From: JAVKSM01 sp039583705
GTDB lineage: Bacteria; Actinomycetota; Actinomycetes; Mycobacteriales; Pseudonocardiaceae
Length of the DNA: 23,666 nucleotides
Assembly (NCBI GenBank): GCA_039583705.1
Contig: JAVKSM010000043.1
Location: 1-23,666, forward strand
Direction of reading: 5' to 3'
Positions 6,926 through 17,383 of the stretch are shown in pieces. Position numbers and translations under genes: made by a program. Every line of letters begins with the position of its first letter. The stretch's first letter is position 1. Below the pieces are notes generated by a model. The model saw only the letters and a program-made list of their open reading frames with translations, did no database searches and was not told the origin of the DNA.

Positions 6926-7107
6926 CGGTTGCCCTCTCCGGGGTGTGTAGGGTCTTGCTGGGGTCAACCAGCGTGGGACGGGCCTTTGTTCCGCCCGCGT
7001 CCGACCGCTTGTCGCCGCAGGCGGTTGACCGGCGTCGACCGTCCGCCGTGGTTGGCTTCCCGCGATCCCAGCCGAGGCGGTGCGAGGAACACGAAGAGAG
7101 GGCATCC

Positions 7108-9702
<2,595 letters not shown>

Positions 9703-9708
9703 GGCCGG

Positions 9709-10371
9709 TCACCTTCGGTAGCCGGCCGCCTCGGCCATCACCCGCAGGCCGTTGAGGATGCCGCCGACGAGGTCGCCGCGCTGGAACGAGACGACCATGC
9801 TCAGCACCGCGGCCTTGCACACCCCGTCGGGCAGGCGCACCGCGGACTCCTCGCCGGTGACGACCTCCACCACGCGCTCGCCGGGGGACACCGCCACGAC
9901 CACCGACGTGGCGGCCGCCGTACCCAGGGTGGCGTGCAGCTCCTCGGCCTTCGCCTGCGGTAGTGGCCCCAGCTCGCCCAGGTAGACAGTGAACCGGATC
10001 CCGGTCTGCCGGCTCGCCAGCGTCAGCGCCTCGTCCAAGCGCGCCAGCTGCACGTTGCTGAACGGGAGAGCGGGTGGCGTGGGCCGCACCTGCCGTGCCT
10101 CGGACACCCGCCCGCCCGGCAGGACGACCTCGGAGCGCCCGCGGCCAGCTTCCTCGGCATGGACGACGACGTCCTCCACGTCCTCCACCGCCTTGCGCCC
10201 GGCAGCGCCAAGGCGGTCCACTGCCCCGTCCACCCCGGACCGGTCCAGCCCGGACAGGTCCGGTCCGGCCCGGTCTGGCCCGGCAGGGCCGGAACCCGAA
10301 CCGGCGCCATTGGGCTCGCGTTCGGCTCGCGCTTGACCACGACTGTCCACCGCAGGCTCACCAGTTACCAC
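9709..10371 (-). CDS. DUF5130 domain protein (Rv2468c-type)
   Basis: The conserved part is the C-terminal two-thirds, beginning 'VVLPGGRVSEARQV' and continuing 'LPFSNVQLARLDEALTLAS' and 'VYLGELG'. This is the DUF5130 family, a TPM-like fold of unknown function found across actinobacteria, with Rv2468c in M. tuberculosis. Residues about 10-60 are a low-complexity Gly/Pro/Asp/Ser linker made by short CCGGxCC-like repeats (about 10236-10290), so the N-terminal boundary is uncertain. I chose GTG 10371 because GGGGAGGGG precedes it and it overlaps the end of the upstream small gene by 14 bases, which suggests translational coupling. That start gives 220 residues. GTG codons further inside are possible. 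No signal peptide or membrane helix is evident. Confidence 0.8.
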   Translation of the reverse strand: MVTGEPAVDSRGQARAEREPNGAGSGSGPAGPDRAGPDLSGLDRSGVDGAVDRLGAAGRKAVEDVEDVVVHAEEAGRGRSEVVLPGGRVSEARQVRPTPPALPFSNVQLARLDEALTLASRQTGIRFTVYLGELGPLPQAKAEELHATLGTAAATSVVVAVSPGERVVEVVTGEESAVRLPDGVCKAAVLSMVVSFQRGDLVGGILNGLRVMAEAAGYRR

Positions 10372-10612
10372 GGGCCCCTCCCCGGGCGGTGTGGTCGACG
10401 ACGCCCAGACCTGGCGTGGGGTCGGCAGGCAGCTCGGGCAGGTCCGCACCCTCGGGGTCGGCCGTCCACCAGACCGGTTCATAGTTCCACGGCTGGCCGG
10501 AGCGGTAGCGCCTGCGCCGGGTCCGCCCCATGCCGAGCGTGGGCACGGCGATCGCACCGTAAATACCGGCGGGAAGCACACCGAAGAGCAGCACGGTCTC
10601 AATGACGGTCAC
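10358..10612 (-). CDS. small single-span membrane protein, conserved in actinobacteria, function unknown
   Basis: This 84-residue protein has one hydrophobic helix (about residues 3-26), then a basic RRRRYR stretch, then 'GQPWNYEPVWWTADPEG'. The rest is a short Pro/Gly-rich tail. The helix-basic-tryptophan pattern recurs in actinobacterial proteins beside DUF5130 genes, and in M. tuberculosis a small ORF lies in the matching place. I chose GTG 10612 because TACCGT at 10626-10621 could be a -10 element for a leaderless transcript; a TTG at 10621 is the alternative. Its end overlaps the DUF5130 start, so the two are probably co-translated. The positive residues after the helix suggest a cytoplasmic C-terminus. 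Confidence 0.72.
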   Translation of the reverse strand: MTVIETVLLFGVLPAGIYGAIAVPTLGMGRTRRRRYRSGQPWNYEPVWWTADPEGADLPELPADPTPGLGVVDHTARGGARGNW

Positions 10613-10620
10613 GATGACCA

Positions 10621-10626
10621 ACGGTA
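10621..10626 (-). promoter_or_regulatory. candidate -10 element before the small membrane-protein gene
   Basis: On the minus strand TACCGT fits TAnnnT and stands 8 bases before the GTG at 10612. No ribosome binding site is present, which suits a leaderless transcript. It lies in the 36-base gap after the amidase gene. The assignment rests on one short motif. Confidence 0.25.
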
Positions 10627-10648
10627 GCCGATTCCGGCGCTAGGATCC

Positions 10649-12091
10649 TCACCAGGTGGGAGGCGTCCGATGTGCCCACGGACGGGCGTTTTCCACCTGC
10701 GCCCCGAGGGCGAGCAGCAGCGCGTCCGCCCCGGGACGGCCGATGAGCTGGACGCCGACCGGCAGCACCGGGCCGTCGGCGAGGTCGGTCCAGTACAGCG
10801 GCAGGCTCAAGGCCGGCTGCCCGGTGATGTTGTAGACCGACGTGAAGGGGGTGAACCGCTTCTGGCGCTCGAAGTCCTCCGACGGGTCGCCGGTACCTGT
10901 GAACCAGCCCACCGGACGGGGCAGCTGCGCCAAGCTCGGCGTGAGCACCACGTCGACGGCAGAGTGCGCAGCCACCATCGCCCGGGCGAGGACGTGCATG
11001 CCCCGCATCACGGCGAGGAGCTCCGGGCCGGTCACCACCGCTCCCCGCGCCCGTAGCCACCGGGTCAGCGGCTGCAGCCGCGGCTCGTCGTCCTGGCCGA
11101 CCGGATGGCTGTGGGCCAGCACCGCCCACATCGTCTCGAAGGCCGCGACCACCTGCTCGGAGAACGGCGCGACGACGTCGATGACCTCGTGGCCGAGTTC
11201 GGCGAACAGCCCGGCGGCCTGCTCGTAGGCGGCCGCGCAGTCCGGCTCGACGACCACCCCCGGCACCGGCACGTCGGCGTAGCGGCCGATCCGCAGCCGC
11301 CCCGGGTCGGCGCGCCGGGCAGCGCCCAGGAAGGTCTGGCCCGGCGGCAGCGGCGGCACCTGGAACATGTCACCGAGCTGCGGCACCGCCATCGCGTCGA
11401 GCATCGCCGCCGCGTCGGCGACCGTGCGGGCCAACGGCCCGGACACCGCCATCCCGAGCGGGTCGCCGCCCATCGGACCGGGCGAAACCCGCCCGCGGGA
11501 GCTCTTCAGCCCCACCAGTCCGCACACCGACGCCGGGATCCGGATCGACCCGCCGCCGTCGCTGCCGTGGGCGAAGGGCACCAGGCCACCCGCGACCGCT
11601 GCCGCCGCACCTCCCGAGGAGCCGCCGGCCAGCCGGGTGGTGTCCCACGGCGTGACGGCGGGCGGGCCGCCGGCCGGCTCGGTGTAGCAGGGCAGCCCGA
11701 ACTCGGGGACCGCGGTCTTGCCAAGGCTGATCGTGCCGGCCGCCCGCAGCAACCGGACGACGTCGTCGTCCACGTCCGGCACGAAGTCGCGGTAGACCAC
11801 GGAGCCGAACGTGGTCCGGATCCCGGCGGTCATCGTGAGATCCTTGATCGCCGTGGGAACGCCGAGTAGCGGCGGCAGCGCGTCGGTGTCCGCGGCGGCT
11901 CGCAGCGCCCGCTCGGCGGTGGCTGCGGCAGCCAGCGCGCGTTCGGGGGTCACCGTGACGAACGCGCCAAGCGTGGCGGAACGGTCCTCGACGCGGCGCA
12001 GCGCGTGCTCGACGAGCTCGACCGGGCCGACGTCGTGGTTGCGCACCGCCGCGGCCTGCTCCAGGGCGGACAGCTCATGCAGGTCGGTCAT
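10649..12091 (-). CDS. amidase (amidase signature family)
   Basis: This 480-residue cytosolic hydrolase acts on carboxylic amides or related bonds. The Ser-cisSer-Lys triad of the family is readable: K83 in PTAIKDL, the cis-serine S158 in LAGGSSGGAAAAVA, and the nucleophile S182 in HGSDGGGSIRIPAS. The 24-residue spacing of the two serines is that of the family. 'GLVGLKSSRGRVSPGP' and 'SGPLARTVADAAAMLD' follow as expected. Substrate cannot be told. A catalytic tRNA-amidotransferase subunit is unlikely, because no GatB or GatC gene is near. The ATG at 12091 is the first codon of the conserved part and lies 20 bases after the HNH gene stop, so the two may be co-transcribed. Confidence 0.9.
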   Translation of the reverse strand: MTDLHELSALEQAAAVRNHDVGPVELVEHALRRVEDRSATLGAFVTVTPERALAAAATAERALRAAADTDALPPLLGVPTAIKDLTMTAGIRTTFGSVVYRDFVPDVDDDVVRLLRAAGTISLGKTAVPEFGLPCYTEPAGGPPAVTPWDTTRLAGGSSGGAAAAVAGGLVPFAHGSDGGGSIRIPASVCGLVGLKSSRGRVSPGPMGGDPLGMAVSGPLARTVADAAAMLDAMAVPQLGDMFQVPPLPPGQTFLGAARRADPGRLRIGRYADVPVPGVVVEPDCAAAYEQAAGLFAELGHEVIDVVAPFSEQVVAAFETMWAVLAHSHPVGQDDEPRLQPLTRWLRARGAVVTGPELLAVMRGMHVLARAMVAAHSAVDVVLTPSLAQLPRPVGWFTGTGDPSEDFERQKRFTPFTSVYNITGQPALSLPLYWTDLADGPVLPVGVQLIGRPGADALLLALGAQVENARPWAHRTPPTW

Positions 12092-12111
12092 GCCCTGAGC
12101 ATGGTCGCCGT

Positions 12112-12738
12112 TCAGGCGGCTGGCTCGCCGAGGTAGGGCAGCCACAGCGGATCGGCGTCGGACATGCCCGCGAGCAGCCGCCAGTGCCGCCCGCACGGCG
12201 TCGTCGGCGTCACCCGCAACCGCCAGCCCAGCTCGGCGAGCAGCCGGTCGGCCTTGCGGTGGTTGCACGACGCGCAACTGGCCACGCAGTTCTCCCAGGT
12301 GTGGGCGCCGCCCCGGCTGCGGGGCACCACGTGGTCGATGGTCTCGGCGCGGCTGCCGCAGTAGGCGCAGCGGTAGCGGTCGCGGCGCATGAGCGCCGCC
12401 CGGGTCAGCGGCACCCGCGCCCGATAGGGCACCCGCACGAACGCCGTCAGCCGGATCACCGAGGGGGCGTCCAGCGAGTTCGACGCGGAGCGGACCACAA
12501 GGCCGGTCGGGTCACCGTGCACGACTTCCGCCTTGCCGCACACCACCAGCACGATCGCCCGGCGCAGCGACAGTGCCGTCAACGGCTCGAACGTCGCGTT
12601 GAGCAGCAGCACCCGCCGCCTACCCCAGGTCCCCACCGCTGCGGCACCCGGCCTGTCGACCACCGCGACGGTGGCCGTGGCCGACCCCAGCACCCGCCCG
12701 TGGACGGCGCCGGTGGAGCCGGGTTGTCGGTCGGGCAC
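12112..12738 (-). CDS. HNH endonuclease-domain protein (Rv2469c-type)
   Basis: This 208-residue protein has an N-terminal conserved region ('LLLNATFEPLTALSLRRAI', 'VLVVCGKAEVVHGD') and a C-terminal HNH domain. The domain shows paired zinc-binding cysteines, CAYC and CASC. The HNH-type core reads 'TIDHVVPRSRGG', 'TWENCVASC' and 'NHRKADR'. Proteins of this build occur in nearly all actinobacteria as single genes and are not known restriction enzymes; a role in DNA repair or nicking is possible but unproven. The GTG at 12738 is chosen because GGAGG precedes it by about 8 bases. It is divergent from the prolyl oligopeptidase gene and followed by the amidase gene. M. tuberculosis has Rv2469c at the matching place. 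Confidence 0.87.
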   Translation of the reverse strand: MPDRQPGSTGAVHGRVLGSATATVAVVDRPGAAAVGTWGRRRVLLLNATFEPLTALSLRRAIVLVVCGKAEVVHGDPTGLVVRSASNSLDAPSVIRLTAFVRVPYRARVPLTRAALMRRDRYRCAYCGSRAETIDHVVPRSRGGAHTWENCVASCASCNHRKADRLLAELGWRLRVTPTTPCGRHWRLLAGMSDADPLWLPYLGEPAA

Positions 12739-12830
12739 GCCACCACCTCCACCGCTACGCGCACAGTTGACCACACCGGGGACCGCTCGCGCACGCGTGG
12801 TGGGCACCGTGTCATCCCCTGTCGGATGCG

Positions 12831-12836
12831 TACCCT
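12831..12836 (+). promoter_or_regulatory. candidate -10 element for the prolyl oligopeptidase gene
   Basis: TACCCT matches TAnnnT and ends 7 bases before GTG 12844, which would put the start codon at the 5' end of a leaderless message. No ribosome binding site is present at any of the three possible start codons. There is no clear -35 box. Confidence 0.3.
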
Positions 12837-12843
12837 CCCCCAG

Positions 12844-15042
12844 GTGCGCCCGATGCACTCCTACCCGCCCGCCGAGCGCCTCGACCTCGTCGAGGATCTG
12901 CACGGCCACCGGGTTGCCGACCCCTACCGCTGGCTGGAGGACCCGGCGGACCCGCGGACGGGGGCATGGTCGGCGGCGCAGGACGAGCTGGCCCGGTGCG
13001 TGCTCGACGAGCTGCCCGGCCGCGAGGTGCTGGCACGGCGGCTGACCGAGCTGCTCGCCGCCGGGTCGGTGTCGGCGCCGCTGTGGCGCGCCGGCCGCGC
13101 GTTCCACACCCGCCGCGGTCCCGGGCAGGAGCACCCGGTCCTGCTGGTCACCGAACCGGACGGGACCGAGCGGGTGCTCGTGGACCCGATCGTCCTGGAC
13201 CCGAGCGGCGCCACGACCGTGGACTCCTGGTCACCCTCGCTGGAGGGCGAGCGGTTGGCCTACCTGGTCTCGCGCGGCGGCGACGAGGAGTCGGAGCTGT
13301 TCGTGCTCGACGTGACCACCGGCGAGGTCGTCGACGGACCTGTGCAGCGGACGAAGTTCACCCCGGTCGCGTGGCTGCCCGGCGGCGAGGAGCTGTACTA
13401 CGTGCGCCGGCTGCCGCCGCACGCCGTGCCACCCGGCGAGACCCAGTTCCACCGGAGGGTGTGGCGCCACCGCGTGGGCAGCGGTGAGGACGTGCTCCTC
13501 GCCGCCCCGGGAATGTACGACGACAAGACCAACTACTTCGGCGTCCGGGTCTCCCGCGACGGCCGATGGCTGGTGGTCGACGCGAGCCCGGGGACCGCGC
13601 CCCGCGACAGCGTGTGGATCGCCGACCTGTCCGCTCCGGATGCCGAGGGCGGCGGCCTGCGGGCGGTTCTCCGCCAGGACGACGGGGCCCGGTGCAGCGC
13701 GTGGGTGGCGCGCGACGGCCGGCTCTACCTGCTCACCACGCTCGGTGCGTCGCGCTGGCGGCTCTGCGTCACCGACCCGGCGCGACCCGAGCCGCGGCAC
13801 TGGAGCGAGCTGATCGGTGAGCAGCCCGAATCGGTGCTCGGCGCGGTGCGGTGGCTGGAGCCGGCCGGCGCCGGCGCTCCGCTGCTCGTGGTCGAGCGCA
13901 CCCGCCATGCCGTCACGGAGCTGCACCTGCACGACGCGGCGACCGGGGCGCACCGGGGCGAGGTGGCGCTGCCGGGCACCGGCTCGCTCACCGGCCTTGG
14001 CGTCGCCGACGTGGCCACGCCGTCCCGGTTCGGGCAGCTCTGGATCGGCTGGACCGACTTTGTCACCCCGCCGTGCGTGCACCGCTTCGAGCTGGCCACC
14101 GGTGTCGTGGAGCTGGAGCGGGCCGCGCCCGGCGCGGCGCCGGTACCGGCGGTGTCGACCCGCCAGTTGAGCTACCGCTCCGCGGACGGCACCGAGATCC
14201 GGATGTTCGTGCTGTCCGGGTCCGTGCTGTCCGGGTCCGAGCTGCCCGGCTCCGAGCTGTCGGCAGGTGGGAACCCCGACCGACCGCGACCGGCCCTGCT
14301 GACCGGCTACGGGGGCTTCGCGGTGTCGCTCGAGCCCGGTTACTCCCCCACCGCCCTGGTCTGGGCGGCCGCGGGCGGGGTGTGGGCGCAGCCGGCGCTG
14401 CGCGGCGGCGGCGAGGAGGGAGAGGCGTGGCACCAAGCCGGCATGCGCGGGCACAAGACGAACACCTTCGACGACTTCCATGCCGCGGCCGAGGCACTCG
14501 TCGCGGCCGGCTGGACCACCCCGGAGCAACTGGCGATCTCCGGCGGCTCCAACGGCGGCCTGCTCGTCGGGGCGGCGCTGACCCGGCGCCCGCAGGGCTA
14601 TCGCGCCGTGGTGTGCTCGGCCCCGTTGCTGGACATGGTGCGCTACGAGCGGTTCCTGCTGGGTAGCACCTGGAACGACGAGTACGGGACCGCCGAGGAT
14701 CCGACCGAGCTGGGGTGGCTGCTGTCCTACAGCCCCTACCATCGGGTGTCGCCGGGAACCGCCTACCCGGCGGTGCTGTTCACGGTGTTCGACTCCGACA
14801 CCCGGGTCGACCCGCTCCACGCGCGCAAGATGTGCGCGGCGCTGCAACACGCGACGGTGTCACCGCTGCGGCAGCGGCCGGTGCTGCTGCGGCGCGAGAC
14901 CGACGTGGGCCACGGCGCGCGCTCGGTCTCGCGGACGGTGGCGCTGGCAGTTGACCAGACCGCCTTCCTCGCCGCCCAGACCGGTTTGGACCTCACCGAG
15001 CTCGGCGTCACCGACCTCACCGACCTCACCGGAGGGAGCTGA
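12844..15042 (+). CDS. prolyl oligopeptidase family serine peptidase (S9A)
   Basis: This enzyme of about 732 residues cleaves short peptides, classically after proline, in the cytosol. The N-terminus 'HGHRVADPYRWLEDPADP' is typical of the family. A seven-bladed propeller spans about residues 75-430 and the alpha/beta hydrolase domain follows. The catalytic residues are S569 in ISGGSNGGLLVG, an aspartate in DSDTRVDP (about D652), and H690 in DVGHGARS. An unusual five-residue repeat sits at about 456-473, just before the 'ALLTGYGGF' oxyanion segment. The start is uncertain: GTG 12844 fits a leaderless promoter, while ATG 12853 and ATG 12826 are alternatives. Its stop is one base from the mscS start, so the two form one unit. 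Confidence 0.9.
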   Translation: MRPMHSYPPAERLDLVEDLHGHRVADPYRWLEDPADPRTGAWSAAQDELARCVLDELPGREVLARRLTELLAAGSVSAPLWRAGRAFHTRRGPGQEHPVLLVTEPDGTERVLVDPIVLDPSGATTVDSWSPSLEGERLAYLVSRGGDEESELFVLDVTTGEVVDGPVQRTKFTPVAWLPGGEELYYVRRLPPHAVPPGETQFHRRVWRHRVGSGEDVLLAAPGMYDDKTNYFGVRVSRDGRWLVVDASPGTAPRDSVWIADLSAPDAEGGGLRAVLRQDDGARCSAWVARDGRLYLLTTLGASRWRLCVTDPARPEPRHWSELIGEQPESVLGAVRWLEPAGAGAPLLVVERTRHAVTELHLHDAATGAHRGEVALPGTGSLTGLGVADVATPSRFGQLWIGWTDFVTPPCVHRFELATGVVELERAAPGAAPVPAVSTRQLSYRSADGTEIRMFVLSGSVLSGSELPGSELSAGGNPDRPRPALLTGYGGFAVSLEPGYSPTALVWAAAGGVWAQPALRGGGEEGEAWHQAGMRGHKTNTFDDFHAAAEALVAAGWTTPEQLAISGGSNGGLLVGAALTRRPQGYRAVVCSAPLLDMVRYERFLLGSTWNDEYGTAEDPTELGWLLSYSPYHRVSPGTAYPAVLFTVFDSDTRVDPLHARKMCAALQHATVSPLRQRPVLLRRETDVGHGARSVSRTVALAVDQTAFLAAQTGLDLTELGVTDLTDLTGGS
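14209..14262 (+). repeat. 15-bp tandem repeat within the prolyl oligopeptidase gene
   Basis: Three full units and one partial unit of 15 bp encode VLSGS, VLSGS, ELPGS and ELS. The first two units are identical at the DNA level; the others differ by a few bases. The repeat is in frame, so it lengthens a surface loop of the hydrolase domain by units of five residues. Confidence 0.85.
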
Positions 15043-15043
15043 C

Positions 15044-16096
15044 ATGGCCCTCGGGCCGCCCCTGGCGGCACTGGCCGCGCCGTCGCAGCCGGCCTGCGCC
15101 TCGGATCCTGGCTCGTGGTGCACGAAGGTCTACCAGCTCACCCACGCCGACTGGTTGGCCCGCTCGGCCAACGCGGTCGTCGGACACGGCTTGAGCATTC
15201 TGGTCATCGTCGTGGTGGCCTTCCTACTCCGGCGGAGCACCCACCGCGCCATCAGCCGGCTGACCCGGTGCACCGCCGCGGGTCGGCCGCCGGCCATGCT
15301 GCGGCCACTGCCGGAGCGGGCGCCGGCCATGCTGCGGCCACTGCGGGAGCGGGCGGCGGCCAAGCTTCGGGCGGCCGCACCGGCGGTCGTCGAGCGGCGC
15401 TCGGCGCGGGCCGCCACGATCGGCTCGGTGCTGCGTTCGGCCGCCACGTTCGTGATCTACGGGAGCGCGTTCGTCATGGTGCTCGGCGAGTTCGGGATCG
15501 ACCTGGCGCCGATCATCGCCTCGGCCGGGGTCGTGGGGGTCGCACTGGGCTTCGGGGCGCAGAACCTCATCCGGGACTTCCTGTCCGGGATGTTCATGAT
15601 GCTTGAGGACCAGTACGGCGTCGGAGACGTCGTGGACCTGGGGCAGGCGACCGGGACGGTGGAGGCGGTCGGGCTCCGGATGACCACCTTACGTGATGTC
15701 TCGGGTACTGTCTGGTACGTCCGCAACGGCGAGGTGCTGCGGGTGGGCAACTCCAGCCAGGGGTACGCGGTGGCTGTGGTGGACGTCCCGCTGGCGCACA
15801 CCGCCGACGTGGACACCGCGACCCGGGTCGTGGCGGCTGCCGCCGACGAGCTGATGGGCGAGAAGCGCTACGCCCCTGACGTGCTCGAGCCACCCGAGAT
15901 GCTCGGTGTGCAGTCGGTCACCCCCGACACCGTCACGCTGCGGCTGACCGTCAAGACCCGTCCCGGTCGGCAGTGGGGGGTGCAGCGCGCCCTCAACGGG
16001 GCGGTCAAGACGGCGTTGGACGAGGCGAACCTGCCGGCGCCCTATCCGGCAGGGCGGACACCGGGACTGGCGTCCGGCGACGCGGCCGCGCCGTGA
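15044..16096 (+). CDS. MscS-family small-conductance mechanosensitive channel
   Basis: This 350-residue inner-membrane channel should open under membrane tension and release solutes in osmotic downshock. Hydrophobic helices lie at about residues 45-63 and 135-155. The pore-lining helix follows with the family pattern 'IIASAGVVGVALGFGAQNL', then 'IRDFLSGMFMMLEDQYGVGD', the beta domain start. The C-terminal alpha/beta domain runs to about 335. An 11-residue repeat at 83-104 extends the cytoplasmic loop between the first helices. The ATG at 15044 has an excellent site, GGAGGGAG, which lies inside the last codons of the oligopeptidase gene, and the two are one base apart. Linkage of a peptidase to this channel is probably regulatory convenience; no functional link is known to me. 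Confidence 0.92.
   Translation: MALGPPLAALAAPSQPACASDPGSWCTKVYQLTHADWLARSANAVVGHGLSILVIVVVAFLLRRSTHRAISRLTRCTAAGRPPAMLRPLPERAPAMLRPLRERAAAKLRAAAPAVVERRSARAATIGSVLRSAATFVIYGSAFVMVLGEFGIDLAPIIASAGVVGVALGFGAQNLIRDFLSGMFMMLEDQYGVGDVVDLGQATGTVEAVGLRMTTLRDVSGTVWYVRNGEVLRVGNSSQGYAVAVVDVPLAHTADVDTATRVVAAAADELMGEKRYAPDVLEPPEMLGVQSVTPDTVTLRLTVKTRPGRQWGVQRALNGAVKTALDEANLPAPYPAGRTPGLASGDAAAP
15290..15355 (+). repeat. 33-bp tandem duplication within the mscS-family gene
   Basis: Two nearly identical 33-bp units encode PAMLRPLPERA and PAMLRPLRERA. They are followed by a degenerate third unit (AAKLRAAAPA). The units stay in frame and build a basic, helix-prone stretch in the loop before the second membrane segment. 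Confidence 0.85.
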
Positions 16097-16103
16097 ACCG
16101 GGT

Positions 16104-16175
16104 GCGGGTGCCTGCGCGGGGTGCGGGTGTCCCGCGCCGGGAGCCCGGGTGTGGGACCGGGTGCGGGTATCCCGC
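16104..16175. repeat. short hairpin-forming repeats between mscS and glbO
   Basis: The unit GGTGCGGGT is followed by a matching CCxGC three times (from 16102, 16121 and 16161). In the second and third copies GCGGG pairs with CCCGC across three bases (16123-16135 and 16163-16175); the first copy is imperfect. They could fold in the RNA between the two genes. No T-run follows, so they are not a classical terminator. Confidence 0.6.
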
Positions 16176-16196
16176 ATTCAGAGTGAGGATGGAGCC

Positions 16197-16580
16197 GTGA
16201 GTCAGGTCCAGACGTTCTATGAGGCTGTCGGTGGCGAGCAGACGTTCCGGCGGATCGTGTCCCGGTTCTACGAGCAGGTGGCCGACGACCCGGTGCTGCG
16301 GCCGCTCTACCCGGATCCGGACCTCGGGCCGGCAGCCGAGAAGCTGCGGATGTTCCTCGAGCAGTACTGGGGCGGCCCGCGCACCTACTCCCGGGAGCGC
16401 GGTCACCCCCGGCTGCGGATGCGCCACGCACCGTTCCGCATCACCCCCATCGAGCGCGACGCATGGCTGCGGTGCATGCGCACCGCCGTCGACGAGGCGG
16501 GCCTGGACGAGACCCACCGCCGCACCCTGTGGGAGTACCTGGAAATGGCCGCGGTGAGCATGGTCAACACGCCGTTCTGA
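16197..16580 (+). CDS. glbO: group II truncated haemoglobin (trHbO)
   Basis: This 127-residue haem protein binds oxygen with high affinity. Roles proposed for the family are O2 handling, redox signalling or peroxide and NO chemistry in the cytosol or at the membrane. It is nearly colinear with M. tuberculosis GlbO. Visible haem-pocket residues are proximal H77 in LRMRHAPF, Y25 (B10), Y38 (CD1) and W90 (G8), all in the expected places. The blocks 'MFLEQYWGGPRTYS' and 'ERDAWLRCM' are characteristic. The GTG at 16197 is chosen because homologues start here and GAGGATGGAG precedes it. It lies 100 bases after mscS with hairpin repeats between. No partner gene is adjacent. Confidence 0.95.
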   Translation: MSQVQTFYEAVGGEQTFRRIVSRFYEQVADDPVLRPLYPDPDLGPAAEKLRMFLEQYWGGPRTYSRERGHPRLRMRHAPFRITPIERDAWLRCMRTAVDEAGLDETHRRTLWEYLEMAAVSMVNTPF

Positions 16581-16663
16581 GATCTGCTCACCGGGCCACC
16601 GGCAGGCCAGCAGCTCCGAGCGCAGCTTTGCGCCCGCCAGCCGGTCCGTGATCTCATCGGCGC

Positions 16664-17365
16664 ATGGTCGACGACAACCCTCTGCAGAACGTCACCTTCC
16701 CCAGCAACGGGTCCACCGCGCACGGGTACCTCGCGCTGCCCGAGTCCGGCAGCGGCCCGGGGGTGATCGTCGTCCAGGAATGGTGGGGGCTGGTCGACCA
16801 CATCGTCGACGTCGCCAACCGGCTGGCGGCGGAGGGTTTCGTCGCGCTGGCACCCGACCTGTTCGGTGGCCGCACCACTCACGACGCCGACGAGGCCGGC
16901 AAGCTCATGCAGCAGCTACCGGTGGACCGCGCGGCCCGCGACCTGTCGGGCGCCGTGGACTTCCTGCTCGCCCACGACGCGGTGCGGGGTGGGCGGGTGG
17001 CGGCCGTGGGGTTCTGTATGGGCGGCGGGTTCGTGCTCGTGCTGGCCGCCCGACAAGGCGACCGGATCGCCGCGGTGGTGCCGTTCTACGGTGTCATCCC
17101 GCCGGACGTGAGCCTGGATTTCTCGGACCTGTCGGCGCCGCTGCTCGGGCACTTCGGGGAGAACGACGACTTCCTGCCGCCGCAACGTGTCCGCGACCTC
17201 ATGTCGCAGGTCGAGCAGCAGTCCGGGCGGCAGCCGGAGGTCCACTTCTACCCGGCGGGGCACGCGTTCTTCAACGACAAGAACCTGCTGGGGACCTACG
17301 ACCCCGAACAGGCTGACCTCGCCTGGCGGCGCACCCTGGACTTCCTGCACACCCACACCGGATGA
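16664..17365 (+). CDS. dienelactone hydrolase family protein
   Basis: This 233-residue alpha/beta hydrolase is related to carboxymethylenebutenolidase, which opens dienelactones in catechol degradation. The family triad is readable: C118 in VGFCMGGG, an aspartate at 168-169 in GENDDFLPP, and H200 in YPAGHAFFND. The helper glutamate E39 stands in VVQEWWGL. No other aromatic-degradation gene is near, so the physiological ester is unknown and the specific name should not be assumed. The ATG at 16664 fits homologue starts but has no ribosome binding site. It lies 83 bases after glbO on the same strand and is convergent, 18 bases apart, with the next gene. Confidence 0.9.
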   Translation: MVDDNPLQNVTFPSNGSTAHGYLALPESGSGPGVIVVQEWWGLVDHIVDVANRLAAEGFVALAPDLFGGRTTHDADEAGKLMQQLPVDRAARDLSGAVDFLLAHDAVRGGRVAAVGFCMGGGFVLVLAARQGDRIAAVVPFYGVIPPDVSLDFSDLSAPLLGHFGENDDFLPPQRVRDLMSQVEQQSGRQPEVHFYPAGHAFFNDKNLLGTYDPEQADLAWRRTLDFLHTHTG

Positions 17366-17383
17366 GGACCGAGCCGCCGCCGC

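Noticed and set aside
12112..12738. Restriction endonuclease partner for the methyltransferase at 396-1292
   Set aside because: The HNH protein belongs to a widely conserved actinobacterial family, lies 11 kb away and sits in a conserved chromosomal order, so pairing is unlikely.
13231..14850. A 539-codon minus-strand frame opposite the prolyl oligopeptidase
   Set aside because: Shadow of a well-supported gene, with no domain and a biased composition.
16104..16175. Rho-independent terminator after the mscS-type gene
   Set aside because: The hairpins are short and no T-run follows them.
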